DNA of 64,000 nt. Origin: Phocoenobacter atlanticus subsp. cyclopteri (lineage in GTDB: Bacteria > Pseudomonadota > Gammaproteobacteria > Enterobacterales > Pasteurellaceae). Below are positions 1 to 8,873 of the stretch, in pieces. A program made the translations under genes and the position numbers. Numbering within the stretch: the first letter of the stretch is position 1; each line of letters opens with the position of its first letter. The DNA lies in contig NZ_CP074346.1 in assembly GCF_018343795.1 (NCBI RefSeq), positions 2,232,001 to 2,296,000 of the forward strand, written 5' to 3'. The notes beneath the pieces are model-generated. The model was given only the letters and a program-made list of their open reading frames with translations. It did no database searches and was not told the origin of the DNA.

Positions 1-329
1 AAGGGATTGATGTTTTACACGAGACAGGGGTAAAAGCAGAAAGTATCGCACTCATTGGCGGTGGAGCGAAAAGCCATTATTGGCGACAGCTATTAGCAGA
101 TATTACGGGAAAAACATTGGAATATCGCACAGGTGGTGATGTTGGTCCTGCGCTAGGTGCTGCAAAACTTGCACAAATTGCGTTAAATCCAAATGAAGAT
201 GTGGCTAATTTATGCCAGCCATTAAATTTAGAAACAATTTATGAACCAAATATCAATAATCATAATTTGTATCAAGAGAAAAAAGAAAAATATATAGCGT
301 TATATCAATCTTTAAAGCAGTTTAATTAG
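1..329 (+). CDS. xylB: Xylulokinase, C-terminal part (truncated by window edge)
   Basis: Xylulokinase phosphorylates D-xylulose with ATP to xylulose 5-phosphate, the entry to the pentose phosphate pathway. Only the last 109 codons are in the window; the open frame runs in from position 3. The visible part carries the C-terminal actin-like ATPase fold signature of FGGY sugar kinases: LIGGGA followed by a YWRQ segment, then the YRTGGDVGPALGAA block near the end, which matches my recollection of E. coli XylB closely. It ends with TAG at 327-329. Downstream lies a decayed insertion sequence, so the 3' flank has been disturbed. Family assignment is firm; start and upstream operon partners cannot be seen. 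Confidence 0.93.
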   Translation, partial: GIDVLHETGVKAESIALIGGGAKSHYWRQLLADITGKTLEYRTGGDVGPALGAAKLAQIALNPNEDVANLCQPLNLETIYEPNINNHNLYQEKKEKYIALYQSLKQFN

Positions 330-356
330 TTTTTTGGCCAAGTTGTGAGTCTTAGT

Positions 357-793
357 CAGGGCAATATCATACTTTAATTGAATATTGCTTTGATTTATGA
401 TCAAATACTCCTTTTACAATGAGAGCAACATGGCATTTATTGAGCATTTTAATCAATTAGAAGATACTTGTTCACATATTAATAAAAAACATTATTTACT
501 TGATATTATATTTCTAACAGTCATTGCAATTTTATCTGAGGTCGAAGGTTGGAAAGGCGGTGATTATGTTCTTCAAGTAAAAGATAATCAGAAAAAATTA
601 CTGCAAGAAATAGAAAGTTTTTATCATAAATCTCGCCGAGATACGCTATTTTTAATTGAACAAGGTAAATTTAGCTCATTTAAGTCCAATCAAAGATAGT
701 ATAAAAAGCAAACTACAACGAGCTGGATGGTCAGATAAAATAAGCGAGTGATTTATATTGGATTAATTATTGTTCAAGTTTGATTTTGGACTG
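357..793 (+). mobile_element. Internally deleted ISAs1-family element (mini-IS)
   Basis: A 437-bp derivative of the intact insertion sequence at 11448-12657, in the opposite orientation. The left end reads CAGGGCAATATCATACTT, close to the intact copy. The right end is eroded: it reads GGACTG where the intact copy has GCCCTG. Two internal blocks are missing relative to the intact copy. One deletion joins at a shared AAAGG, the other at a shared AATTT, as expected of deletion between short direct repeats. No convincing target duplication remains. It could once have been moved in trans by the intact transposase. Confidence 0.85.
397..766 (+). pseudogene. ISAs1-family transposase remnant with two internal deletions
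   Basis: The first 100 codons stay open. They begin like the intact transposase (AFIEHFNQLEDT, then HINKKH), jump at EGWKG to the GDYVLQVKDNQKKLLQEIESFYHK segment, then jump again after an EQGKF segment. After the second junction the frame is lost, although the DNA still matches the last 30 or so codons of the intact copy. The catalytic centre (first Asp of the DDE triad and surrounding residues) lies in the deleted part, so no active enzyme can be made. Compare the full transposase at 11475-12578. Confidence 0.85.
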
Positions 794-943
794 TTATTCT
801 TGAATATTTGTATATAATCTATTTGCTTTCAAGTATAGTAAATCACTATACGTTTTTATTACTTCGCTTATGAGTTTGAATTGAGGATTTTTCCTTACAT
901 ACTAAATTTCAAAGCGGTACGATCTATCAAAAAATTTACTAAA

Positions 944-1657
944 ATGACTAAATCTAACGGATTTCAATTTAAACAATTTTTTATTGCACATAACAAATGT
1001 GCAATGAAAGTGAATACGGATGCTATTTTACTGGGAAGTATTGCGAATATAGGTAGTGCTTTATCTATTCTAGATATTGGAACGGGAACAGGGCTAATTG
1101 CAATTATGTTAGCACAACGTACCGCTTATACGACCTGCCAAATTACCGCATTGGAGATCGAACCAAATGCTTTTCAGCAAGCTGTTGAAAATATTCAACA
1201 AACAGTTTGGAAAGATCGTCTATCTATTAAATTGTGTGATTTTTTAGACTTTCAAGTTACCCAAAAATTTGATCTTATTGTATCTAATCCTCCTTATTTT
1301 GAATATAGTCTTGCAAGTAAAAGTAGTGAGCGAGATCTTGCTCGTGCGACCATTCACAGTCATTTTGTGTGGCTAAAACACGCCAAAAATTTACTTTCTG
1401 AAGAAGGTAAAATTACCTTTATTTTACCTTTTGATGTAGCAGAAAAATTAATTGAGGAGGCAAAAGAAATTAACCTTTATTGCATTGAGCGTTGGGACAT
1501 TGCAACGAAGCAAGGTAACCCACCGAAACGAATGATTGTGACTTTTTGTAAAAAGTTTCAACAAAGTGACCGCTTGTTTTTGACTATTTATGACGAAAAT
1601 CATCAATATACTGAGCAATATAAAAAAATAACGCAATTATTCTATCTTAATTTTTAA
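944..1657 (+). CDS. trmN6: tRNA1(Val) (adenine(37)-N6)-methyltransferase
   Basis: SAM-dependent enzyme that methylates N6 of A37 in tRNA1(Val) (formerly YfiC). The 237-residue protein starts SNGFQFKQFFIAHNKCAMKV, very like E. coli TrmN6. It has the SAM-binding motif I (LDIGTGTGLIAIMLAQR, about residues 44-60) and the catalytic NPPY motif of N6-adenine methyltransferases. An in-frame TTG at 881 would add 21 residues, but that stretch is encoded by a DNA uptake signal (AAAGCGGTACGATC at about 911) and has no family match, so ATG 944 is preferred. It stands alone between the IS remnant and the zipA region. Confidence 0.93.
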   Translation: MTKSNGFQFKQFFIAHNKCAMKVNTDAILLGSIANIGSALSILDIGTGTGLIAIMLAQRTAYTTCQITALEIEPNAFQQAVENIQQTVWKDRLSIKLCDFLDFQVTQKFDLIVSNPPYFEYSLASKSSERDLARATIHSHFVWLKHAKNLLSEEGKITFILPFDVAEKLIEEAKEINLYCIERWDIATKQGNPPKRMIVTFCKKFQQSDRLFLTIYDENHQYTEQYKKITQLFYLNF

Positions 1658-1750
1658 TGCAAAGAGAGTTGCGATCTTTATTCACATAAAATGTAGATAA
1701 TTTTGTGAATAACTACGTAATAGTTGTTGAAAGGTAATAAAAATAAGTGT

Positions 1751-2000
1751 TAACCTGTTGTTTTATAAATTCTTTTTTATTTGTTATTGGTGTTTGTTAA
1801 AAGATCATCAACACGTTTAATTGATCTACAATATGGTTATTTATTATGCTTTCGATAGATGTTAATTTTGTTTCTATCAGGCTAGTTTTCGCTACTCTTT
1901 TTTTATCCCCATTTACTGTGGATAAATTTGTGTAAATCTAAGAATTGTTTTAGAATGAAGTATTTAAATAACAAATAAATCATTCTAAAACAACAGGTTA
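1751..2000. repeat. 250-bp element bounded by 15-bp inverted repeats
   Basis: The gap between trmN6 and zipA (1658-2071) holds no credible gene. It does hold TAACCTGTTGTTTTA at 1751-1765 and its perfect reverse complement at 1986-2000. Inside, TTGTTTTAGAATGA (1945-1958) forms a perfect 14-bp hairpin with 1980-1993, which overlaps the right-hand repeat, so the same arm can pair with either partner. I see no clear target duplication, so a mobile origin (MITE) is only one reading; a structured 3' region or small RNA is another. Confidence 0.5.
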
Positions 2001-2071
2001 CTCTTTAATGTTACTATTCATTTTGAAGAGAGCTGTTTTTTAAACAATATAATTCTCAATTCATTTGTACG

Positions 2072-2902
2072 TTATTGTACTCTTCGTATGTATTCTGAGT
2101 GAGATTGTTTGTCAAATAACGCTTGTTGGTCATTCAACACAAATCCGCCGAGTGATTTAGATAAGCTTTCTACTGTGCTGATCATCAATCGTAAATTTGT
2201 AACATCATTTCCAGCTGATGGAATATACATAAAAAAGAGAAGACCAATTGTTGAAAATGAGTGTATTTTATCGAGATCAAATACCCCAGGTTGCATCATA
2301 TTAGCAACACTGAAGATAATTGGACTCGCACTGTTATCAATATGACGATGAAAAATTTTATGTTCACCATATTGAAAACCCATTTCTTCGAGCTTTTGAA
2401 CAATTTCTTCACCAGAAAATTCTTTATTTTCAGGAGCAACAAGATAAAGGGTAATAATTTTCTCTTCTGTTGTATTCTCTTGAGTTTGTGTTACCTCTGG
2501 TGCTTGTTTTTCTACCTCTATCTCTTCTTCCTCATTTTTAATTGTGTCTTGAGTATTAAATAAGGATAATTGTCTCTCTTCTGATTTTTGCTTTTCTTTT
2601 GCATTTTTTTTATTATTTAAACGTATTTTTATTTTATTGATAGACTTTTCAACTGCAGAGTCTTCATTGTTTTCTGGCAATTGTTCTGTCGACGTGTCAT
2701 CTTGTACATTGTCATACTTCTCATTTTGAGATAAATGAGAAAAAGAGAGTTCATTTAATGGTGTGATGGGTTGTTGTGGACGACTAGCAAAGTCATTTTC
2801 AAATATATGAGATTTTTCTCTGCGAGAAGACAAGATTGAATAACCAATTAACAATGTAATAAGTATTCCAGCTAAAATAAAGAAAATAATTGAGAGTTCC
2901 AT
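2072..2902 (-). CDS. zipA: Cell division protein ZipA
   Basis: Inner-membrane anchor that tethers FtsZ filaments at the division site. The 276-residue protein has the expected architecture: an N-terminal membrane segment (residues about 4-23, IIFFILAGILITLLIGYSIL) followed by basic SRREK, a long charged and glutamine-rich linker (about 30-145), and a C-terminal FtsZ-binding domain (about 145-270) beginning EEKIITLYLVAPENKEFSGE. The partner FtsZ tail is encoded at 36588 in this window. It is divergent from cysZ with 96 bp between the start codons. ligA, often the next gene, is not downstream here. Confidence 0.95.
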   Translation of the reverse strand: MELSIIFFILAGILITLLIGYSILSSRREKSHIFENDFASRPQQPITPLNELSFSHLSQNEKYDNVQDDTSTEQLPENNEDSAVEKSINKIKIRLNNKKNAKEKQKSEERQLSLFNTQDTIKNEEEEIEVEKQAPEVTQTQENTTEEKIITLYLVAPENKEFSGEEIVQKLEEMGFQYGEHKIFHRHIDNSASPIIFSVANMMQPGVFDLDKIHSFSTIGLLFFMYIPSAGNDVTNLRLMISTVESLSKSLGGFVLNDQQALFDKQSHSEYIRRVQ

Positions 2903-2998
2903 TGCATCCTCTTTTGTCTTATAGTACGTACTTTGGAAAATGATATGAATAGCTTACCATATTTCTAAGAATATTTTAAAAATATAAGGAAAAATATT

Positions 2999-3817
2999 AT
3001 GATTTTATTACCTCCACCTTCTCAAAATCAGTTTGAGGCGGGGATTTATTATTTTACTTTTGGATGGCGTTTGATTTTTCAGCGAAAATTACTTCCTTTT
3101 ATTTTGTTTCCATTACTGATTAATATTACGCTGATTATAGGTTTAGTATGGTTATTTATTGTTAACCTTAATGATTGGTTAAATTCTCTTGTAAGCTTTA
3201 TGCCTAGCTGGTTAGATTGGATAACAGTGATATTGATCCCTATTGCAATTTTGGGTTTAATGCTCTTTTTCTATTTTACTTTCACAACACTAGCCAATTT
3301 TATTGCAGCGCCTTTTAATGGTCTATTGGCAGAAAAAGTGGAACTTCAATTAACGGGGGAACTGTTATTAGATACTTCTTTTGCCGACATATTAAAAGAC
3401 ATTCCAAGAATGCTTAAACGCGAATGGCAAAAAATGATGTATGCACTTCCTCGATTAGTTATTTTATTTACATTAGGCTTTGTACCTCTTTTAGGACAAA
3501 CGGTGATCCCTATATTATTATTTATATTGGGATGTTGGTTAGTTGCAATTCAATATTGTGACTATCCTTTTGATAATCATAAAATTAGCTTTATTAGAAT
3601 GCAAAAAGCATTATCTGAACATAAAGTAATGAACTTAACTTTTGGTACACTGATAAGCATTGCCACGTTAATTCCAGTAATTAATTTAGTTATTATGCCT
3701 GTTGCTGTGTGTGGTGCAACTGCAATGTGGACACAAGAATACCGTACTTTCTTTTTAAATAGTGATTTAGGGGAGTTTTATGATAGAAAAAAGAGTAAAT
3801 TTATAAATAAAATATAA
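2999..3817 (+). CDS. cysZ: Sulfate transporter CysZ
   Basis: Inner-membrane sulfate uptake protein that feeds cysteine synthesis. It has 272 residues with four or more strongly hydrophobic segments (about 30-60, 75-100, 155-185 and 215-240). The N-terminal GIYYFTFGWRLIFQRKLLPF is typical of the CysZ/EI24 family. Divergent from zipA, as in several relatives. cysK is not next to it; the next gene is grxD. The start ATG follows an AAGGA-like stretch in a purine-rich leader. Assignment is by overall pattern and context. Confidence 0.9.
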   Translation: MILLPPPSQNQFEAGIYYFTFGWRLIFQRKLLPFILFPLLINITLIIGLVWLFIVNLNDWLNSLVSFMPSWLDWITVILIPIAILGLMLFFYFTFTTLANFIAAPFNGLLAEKVELQLTGELLLDTSFADILKDIPRMLKREWQKMMYALPRLVILFTLGFVPLLGQTVIPILLFILGCWLVAIQYCDYPFDNHKISFIRMQKALSEHKVMNLTFGTLISIATLIPVINLVIMPVAVCGATAMWTQEYRTFFLNSDLGEFYDRKKSKFINKI

Positions 3818-3904
3818 AATGCTATTTAATTAAACAGGATAAGCGGTGCGATCTTAATTAAAATTTGCTAAAATACTCTCCTATATTTAGATTAGAGGCT
3901 TATA

Positions 3905-4231
3905 ATGGAAACAATAGAGAAAATCAAAAAACAAATTACAGAAAATCCTGTTCTTATTTATATGAAAGGATCACCAAAATTTCCTTCTTGTGGTTTTTCT
4001 GCTCGAGCAGTAGAAGCATTGATGGGATGCAAAGTTCCTTTTGGATATGTAGATATTTTAACTAATCCTGATATTCGTTCAGAATTACCAAAATATGCAC
4101 AATGGCCAACTTTTCCACAACTTTGGGTTAAAGGTGAATTAGTAGGTGGTTGTGATATTATTTTAGAAATGTATCAAAAAGGTGAGCTTCAAAAACTATT
4201 AAAAGAAGCGACTGAAGAAAATCCAGCTTAA
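3905..4231 (+). CDS. grxD: Monothiol glutaredoxin Grx4
   Basis: CGFS-type glutaredoxin that binds and transfers [2Fe-2S] clusters, often with BolA. The 108-residue protein carries the KGSPKFPSCGFSARAVEAL block with the single active-site cysteine in CGFS. It also has the WPTFPQLWVKGELVGGCDI segment that forms the glutathione-binding TVP loop region (here WPTFP) and the GGCD turn. Length is usual for the family. ATG 3905 follows GAGGCTTATA. An uptake signal (AAGCGGTGCGATC) lies just upstream at about 3842. A bidirectional terminator separates it from the convergent glmS. Confidence 0.96.
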   Translation: METIEKIKKQITENPVLIYMKGSPKFPSCGFSARAVEALMGCKVPFGYVDILTNPDIRSELPKYAQWPTFPQLWVKGELVGGCDIILEMYQKGELQKLLKEATEENPA

Positions 4232-4244
4232 TTTTAGTATTTAT

Positions 4245-4279
4245 AACCCCTATTACTTTACAAAAGAATAGGGGTTTTT
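4245..4279. terminator. Bidirectional rho-independent terminator, grxD / glmS
   Basis: AACCCCTATT at 4245-4254 pairs with AATAGGGGTT at 4267-4276, followed by T residues. It lies between convergent grxD and glmS and has A residues on the other side, so it can serve both. Confidence 0.85.
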
Positions 4280-4295
4280 AATTACATAAATTATA

Positions 4296-6131
4296 TTACT
4301 CAACCGTTACTGCTTTTGCTAAATTACGAGGTTGATCAACATCAGTGCCTTTAATTAAGGCGATGTGATAAGACAATAATTGTAATGGCACGGTGTAGAA
4401 AATCGGTGCCGTAACCTGATCGACTTTTGGCATTACTAACGTTTTGAAATTATCTGAATCCGTAAAACCAGCATCTTTATCCGCAAAGATATAAAGCTGT
4501 CCGCCTCTGGCACTCACTTCTTCAATATTCGATTTTACTTTTTCTAATAAATCATTTTCAGGAGCAATTACCACTACTGGCATATCGCTATCAATTAAAG
4601 CTAACGGACCGTGTTTTAATTCGCCTGCGGCATACGCTTCTGCGTGAATATAAGAAATCTCTTTTAATTTTAACGCAGATTCCATTGCGATAGGGTAAAA
4701 CTCACCACGTCCTAAGAATAGAGTATGGTGTTTTTCGGCGAAATCTTGTGATAATTTTTCAATTTCTTTGTCAAACACTAACGCACTTTCAATTTGTGCG
4801 GGTAAGCGTTGTAAAGATTGCACAATTTGTTTCTCTTCTTGCTCTGAAAGGTTACCTTTTAAGCGTCCGATCGCAGCGGTTAATAATAATAAACAGGTTA
4901 ATTGAGTTGTAAAGGCTTTGGTTGAGGCAACGCCAATTTCCACGCCCGCTTTTGTCATAAAGGCAAAATCAGATTCACGCACTAATGATGAACTTGCCAC
5001 GTTACAAATCGCCATTGAAGACATAAAGCCTGATTCTTGTGCTAAACGTAATGCTGCCAAGGTATCTGCGGTTTCCCCTGATTGTGAAAGGGTAACTAAT
5101 AAGCTATTTGGACGAGTGACAAATTTGCGATAACGGAATTCAGAGGCGATTTCTACATCACAACTTACGCCCGCAATAGACTCAAACCAGTAGCGAGCCA
5201 CCATTCCAGCGTTATAAGACGTACCACACGCGACGATTTGGATATGCTCTACTTTCTCTAAGATTTTATCGACATCTTTGCCCATTGCGTCAATATTCAC
5301 TTTACCATTGGTAATACGACCTTCAAGGGTATTGATAATCGCAACTGGCTGTTCAAAAATTTCTTTTTGCATATAGTGACGATACTGCCCTTTATCCGCC
5401 GCATCGTGTTCAAATTGTGATTCGTGAATTTCACGTTGCACAGGCTTATCTTCGCTATCAAAAATATCCACTGTTTTACGTGTAATCTCAGCCACATCGC
5501 CTTCTTCTAAGTAAATAAAACGGTGGGTAACACTTAATAATGCCAAAGGATCTGAAGCGATAAAATTCTCGCCAACACCTAAGCCGATCACTAATGGACT
5601 ACCTGAACGAGCCACGATTAAATGTTCTGGTTCATCTTGGTTCATCACCACAGTGCCGTAAGCCCCACGCAACTGTTTGACAGTTTTTTTCACAGCGTCT
5701 AATAAGGTTTCAGAGGTACGTAGTTCCCATTCCACTAAATGAGCGATCACTTCGGTATCCGTTTGTGATAAAAATTCATAGCCTTTCGCTTTTAATTCTT
5801 CACGTAATTCTTCGTAGTTTTCAATAATACCGTTGTGAACCACCGCAATTTTACCACTAACGTGAGGGTGAGCATTGGTTTCACTTGGCTCACCGTGGGT
5901 CGCCCAACGTGTGTGTGCAATACCTGTTCCACCAATAACATTACTTTCAGCAACAGCATTTTCTAATTCTTTGACTTTACCCACTCGGCGAACCACTTGC
6001 ATCTCTTTGGTTGTCGCATTCAGCACAGCAACACCTGCCGAGTCATAACCACGATATTCTAAACGGTGTAACCCATCAACTAAAATGTCTGCCACATCAC
6101 GCTGTGCTACTGCACCTACTATTCCACACAT
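4296..6131 (-). CDS. glmS: Glucosamine-6-phosphate synthase (isomerizing)
   Basis: Converts fructose 6-phosphate and glutamine to glucosamine 6-phosphate, the first step to UDP-GlcNAc for peptidoglycan and LPS. It has 611 residues, the normal length. The mature N-terminal nucleophile is Cys2 (MCGIVGAV). The glutaminase domain covers about 2-225 ([16 protein letters not shown]). Two SIS domains follow, about 290-420 and 460-600, with the SGETADT and [10 protein letters not shown] motifs, and the C-terminal LAKAVTVE tail. The gene after it in the pathway that is present here is glmU at 21652. A DeoR-type regulator gene lies 34 bp upstream on the same strand, probably in one transcript. Confidence 0.98.
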   Translation of the reverse strand: MCGIVGAVAQRDVADILVDGLHRLEYRGYDSAGVAVLNATTKEMQVVRRVGKVKELENAVAESNVIGGTGIAHTRWATHGEPSETNAHPHVSGKIAVVHNGIIENYEELREELKAKGYEFLSQTDTEVIAHLVEWELRTSETLLDAVKKTVKQLRGAYGTVVMNQDEPEHLIVARSGSPLVIGLGVGENFIASDPLALLSVTHRFIYLEEGDVAEITRKTVDIFDSEDKPVQREIHESQFEHDAADKGQYRHYMQKEIFEQPVAIINTLEGRITNGKVNIDAMGKDVDKILEKVEHIQIVACGTSYNAGMVARYWFESIAGVSCDVEIASEFRYRKFVTRPNSLLVTLSQSGETADTLAALRLAQESGFMSSMAICNVASSSLVRESDFAFMTKAGVEIGVASTKAFTTQLTCLLLLTAAIGRLKGNLSEQEEKQIVQSLQRLPAQIESALVFDKEIEKLSQDFAEKHHTLFLGRGEFYPIAMESALKLKEISYIHAEAYAAGELKHGPLALIDSDMPVVVIAPENDLLEKVKSNIEEVSARGGQLYIFADKDAGFTDSDNFKTLVMPKVDQVTAPIFYTVPLQLLSYHIALIKGTDVDQPRNLAKAVTVE

Positions 6132-6165
6132 TATTCTATTTTCCTTTTATATAAATTTAAAATGA

Positions 6166-6930
6166 CTAAATTTCAGCAATCAGAACGTCAATACCTTTTT
6201 GTTCCAATGCCTTCTTAATTTCTAAATCAATTTGATTATCGGTAATCACACGATCAATATGATCCCAATCTAATTCCACATTAGGCATTTTTCTTGCCAT
6301 TTTGTGAGACTCAATCATCACATTCACTTCACGAGATACGTCTGCCATAACCTGACTCAACCCAACTAACTCATTAAAAGTTGTCGTCCCCCTTGCCAAA
6401 TCCAACCCATCAGCACCAATAAATAACTGGTCAAAATCATAGGATCGCAATGCGGTTTCTGCCACTTTTCCTTGAAAAGATTCCGAACGAGAATCCCACG
6501 TTCCCCCTGTCATCAATACCGTTGGCTCAATTTCCAAAGCGGTTAATTCTGAGGCAAGTGCAAGAGAATTTGTCATCACAACTAACCCTACTTGATTCAA
6601 ATAAGGAACCAATGCCCCTGTCGTACTACCACTATCAATAATGATACGATTATGCTCACGAATACAACTTACTGCCAATTTTGCAATCGCTTTCTTTTGT
6701 TTCGAAACATCTTCAATATGTTGCTCATCAATAAATTCAGACGGCATTTTAATTGCCCCACCATAACGGCGTAACAATAGCCCACTCTCTTCAAGTATTG
6801 TTAAGTCCTTGCGAATTGTTACTTCTGAGGTTTCAAACTGTTCTGATAACTGTTCCACACTCACTTCCCCTTGTTCTTGAACAAGAGTAGCAATTAAATG
6901 ACGACGTTGTTGGGTATTTCGTTTTGACAT
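6166..6930 (-). CDS. DeoR-family transcriptional regulator, linked to glmS
   Basis: A 254-residue DeoR/GlpR-type repressor. The N-terminal winged helix (about 1-60) contains VSVEQLSEQFETSEVTIRKDL and the LLRRYGGA turn. The C-terminal DeoRC sugar-phosphate sensor domain has the DSGSTTGALVPYL phosphate-binding motif and IGADGLDL. I start it at ATG 6930 (MSKRNTQQRR), because the in-frame extension to 7065 is hydrophobic, unlike the family, and is encoded over an uptake signal (AAGCGGTAAGATT at about 6992). Close spacing ahead of glmS suggests a role in amino-sugar control; the effector cannot be read from sequence. Confidence 0.85.
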   Translation of the reverse strand: MSKRNTQQRRHLIATLVQEQGEVSVEQLSEQFETSEVTIRKDLTILEESGLLLRRYGGAIKMPSEFIDEQHIEDVSKQKKAIAKLAVSCIREHNRIIIDSGSTTGALVPYLNQVGLVVMTNSLALASELTALEIEPTVLMTGGTWDSRSESFQGKVAETALRSYDFDQLFIGADGLDLARGTTTFNELVGLSQVMADVSREVNVMIESHKMARKMPNVELDWDHIDRVITDNQIDLEIKKALEQKGIDVLIAEI

Positions 6931-7215
6931 AAAATGTTTTGATTCGATTTGATTAAGTTTCGTTTCGTAATTATATAATAAAAAAGAGATAAGCGGTAAG
7001 ATTTTTGTGGTGATTTGTAAAAATAAGATGATGGGCAGTATAAAAAGTAGAGTACTATGCTTCAAGTAGTGATATTTTTACTTTCCTTACTTAATCTAAC
7101 AATATCTCAATTATGTTAATTCTATACCTATTAAATATAATAAAATCAATAAGATCACGAAATAACAAGTTTATAAACTTCATTTTCTCACGAAATGATA
7201 CATTCTCTTTTATAA

Positions 7216-7437
7216 AATTCTCACGATATCAAACATTTTTCTCAGGGCGTTGAGCAATTGATTAACCCTGTTTTTCGTAAAAAAGATTTTGTGGTTGAAT
7301 CTGTGGTTAATTCGCTTTTTGAACGTCAAGGACCACTTGCTGAATTACCAGTAAGGATAAAAGTGTTAGTGAGTTTGGGTGCTATTTCAACAGATGTTTG
7401 TGAGGATATTAATCTTTTTATCGGATTAAAAGAGTAA
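7216..7437 (+). pseudogene. Relic of an MtlR/YggD-family regulator
   Basis: A 73-codon open stretch without a start codon. It contains INPVFRKKDFVVESVVNSLF followed by ERQGPLAELPVRIKVLVSLG and DVCEDINLFIGLK, then stops at 7435-7437. The VFRKxD(F/Y)xV...GPLxxLxVRxKxxxxLG pattern is that of the mannitol operon repressor MtlR and its paralogue YggD. Those proteins have some 60 residues before and 60 after this block; both ends are gone here. A stop at 7213 lies directly upstream in frame. The rest of the 6931-7489 gap shows only AT-rich DNA and an uptake signal. Confidence 0.55.
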
Positions 7438-7489
7438 TCCCTTTATAATAAATAATTACTCATCAAATAGCCTCATTGTTTTACAAATT

Positions 7490-8749
7490 CTATTCAACAT
7501 CTACCCGCTTATTTTGTTCTTTATGTTTCTTGTGTATTTTCCATAACATTTTGGCATCTAAATTTGATGATGAAATCATTGTTAAAAAGACGGCGGCACC
7601 AAAGAATACAGCAGCACTGCCGACAGAAAAACTGATGATTTGTCCTCGTTCTACGAGCGACATCATTAAAGCAAGCACAAATAAATCTAACATAGACCAG
7701 CGTCCTACAAAATGAACATAGTGCAATAGCTTTAATTGAAAGTGAATATTGTGTTTAAAACGATAGTGAATCGCCAATAATAAATAAGTGATAATGATAA
7801 TTTTACTGAAAGGGACTAGGATACTCGCAACAAAAACAATCATTGCGACTAAGTAGCTTCCCATTTCTATAAATAGTAGAACGCCCGAAATAAGAGAGTC
7901 TGCAGAAATTGATCCTGCCGAATTGGTGATTGAAATAGGTAAAATATTTGCTGGAATAAGCATTATAGTACCAGCAACTAGTGTTGCCCACACTCGTTGT
8001 AATTTTATACTATCAGAAATAGTTAATTTACTTTCACAACGTGGGCAGCGTAATCGTCCTTTTAAGTCAATGATGTTTTCATCAAAGGTATATTCGCATT
8101 CGGCACAAAGTGTGGGTGAACAAGGGTGATCTGGAGGTAGGGTATGATATTCAGGATAAAAATCAGACCATAATTGTTGAGGATTGATTTTGATAAATAA
8201 TAGTGTAGTTAGTAGGGTTGTGATAACAAAAGCAGAGAGATAAATATCAAAATGTAAATCTGCATATTCGTGTACTTTAAATGCAGCTACAGCTAAAGCA
8301 ACAAAATAAACATCTAGCATTACCCAGGGTTGAATTTTGGTTAGTAGCAGTAATGTATATTTGGGGCGTTGTTTTAATAAACGTTGTATTGCTAATGTAA
8401 CAACCAGTGAGGCAAAAAGGCAAGGCATAATCACAGCACAGATAAGTACCATAAAGGCAGTAATCGCATAGCCAGAAACAGCCATTTTCCAAATGCCTCC
8501 CCAAAAAGAGGCATAGACTGGCATTCCTAATAAATCAATACGCATTAGGGGAAAGGTTAATGCAAAAGGAAGTAAAATAAGAATAGAGATAGCAATAATT
8601 GTGCATTTAATGAGCTTCCAGCTATGTCCTTGATGTAACACTTTATTACAATTCGGGCAATAAGCGGTATGATTATGGTCAGTTTTTGCAATTTTTACTG
8701 TGATATCACACTCTTTGCAACGTTGTAAGTAAGTTAAGTCTTGTTTCAT
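7490..8749 (-). CDS. pqiA: PqiA/LetA-family inner-membrane protein
   Basis: Integral membrane partner of MCE-domain lipid transporters (PqiB, LetB/YebT). The 419-residue protein is two repeats of a module. Each begins with a cytoplasmic zinc ribbon (C11xxC14 with C31xxC34; second set CAEC and CPRC at about 218-243) followed by about four membrane segments. The WKxxxxxG and PWxMLDVY / RWSMLDLF motifs recur in both halves. No pqiB/letB or pqiC is adjacent: downstream lies only the mtlR-like relic, and upstream is divergent yceD. Whether it works with an MCE protein encoded elsewhere is unknown. The symbol could equally be letA (yebS). Confidence 0.85.
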   Translation of the reverse strand: MKQDLTYLQRCKECDITVKIAKTDHNHTAYCPNCNKVLHQGHSWKLIKCTIIAISILILLPFALTFPLMRIDLLGMPVYASFWGGIWKMAVSGYAITAFMVLICAVIMPCLFASLVVTLAIQRLLKQRPKYTLLLLTKIQPWVMLDVYFVALAVAAFKVHEYADLHFDIYLSAFVITTLLTTLLFIKINPQQLWSDFYPEYHTLPPDHPCSPTLCAECEYTFDENIIDLKGRLRCPRCESKLTISDSIKLQRVWATLVAGTIMLIPANILPISITNSAGSISADSLISGVLLFIEMGSYLVAMIVFVASILVPFSKIIIITYLLLAIHYRFKHNIHFQLKLLHYVHFVGRWSMLDLFVLALMMSLVERGQIISFSVGSAAVFFGAAVFLTMISSSNLDAKMLWKIHKKHKEQNKRVDVE

Positions 8750-8873
8750 TCGTGTTTTTTATTCGGAATAATTAAGACTATTGTCTATAATATAATGAGT
8801 TTTGCAAGTAAGTTTTAAAAAATACAATTTTCCCTTTGACTATTTTAGTTTCTATCTGTAATATCTTCACCCT

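Noticed and set aside
881-943. Upstream TTG start for trmN6
   Set aside because: The extra residues come from a DNA uptake signal and have no match to the family; ATG 944 gives the usual start.
4232-4295. glmS riboswitch/ribozyme
   Set aside because: The element known from Gram-positive bacteria would lie upstream of the glmS start near 6131; that 34-bp gap is too short and holds none.
6931-7065. 45-residue hydrophobic N-terminal extension of the DeoR-type regulator
   Set aside because: DeoR proteins are cytoplasmic and begin at the helix-turn-helix; the extension reads through a promoter region with an uptake signal.
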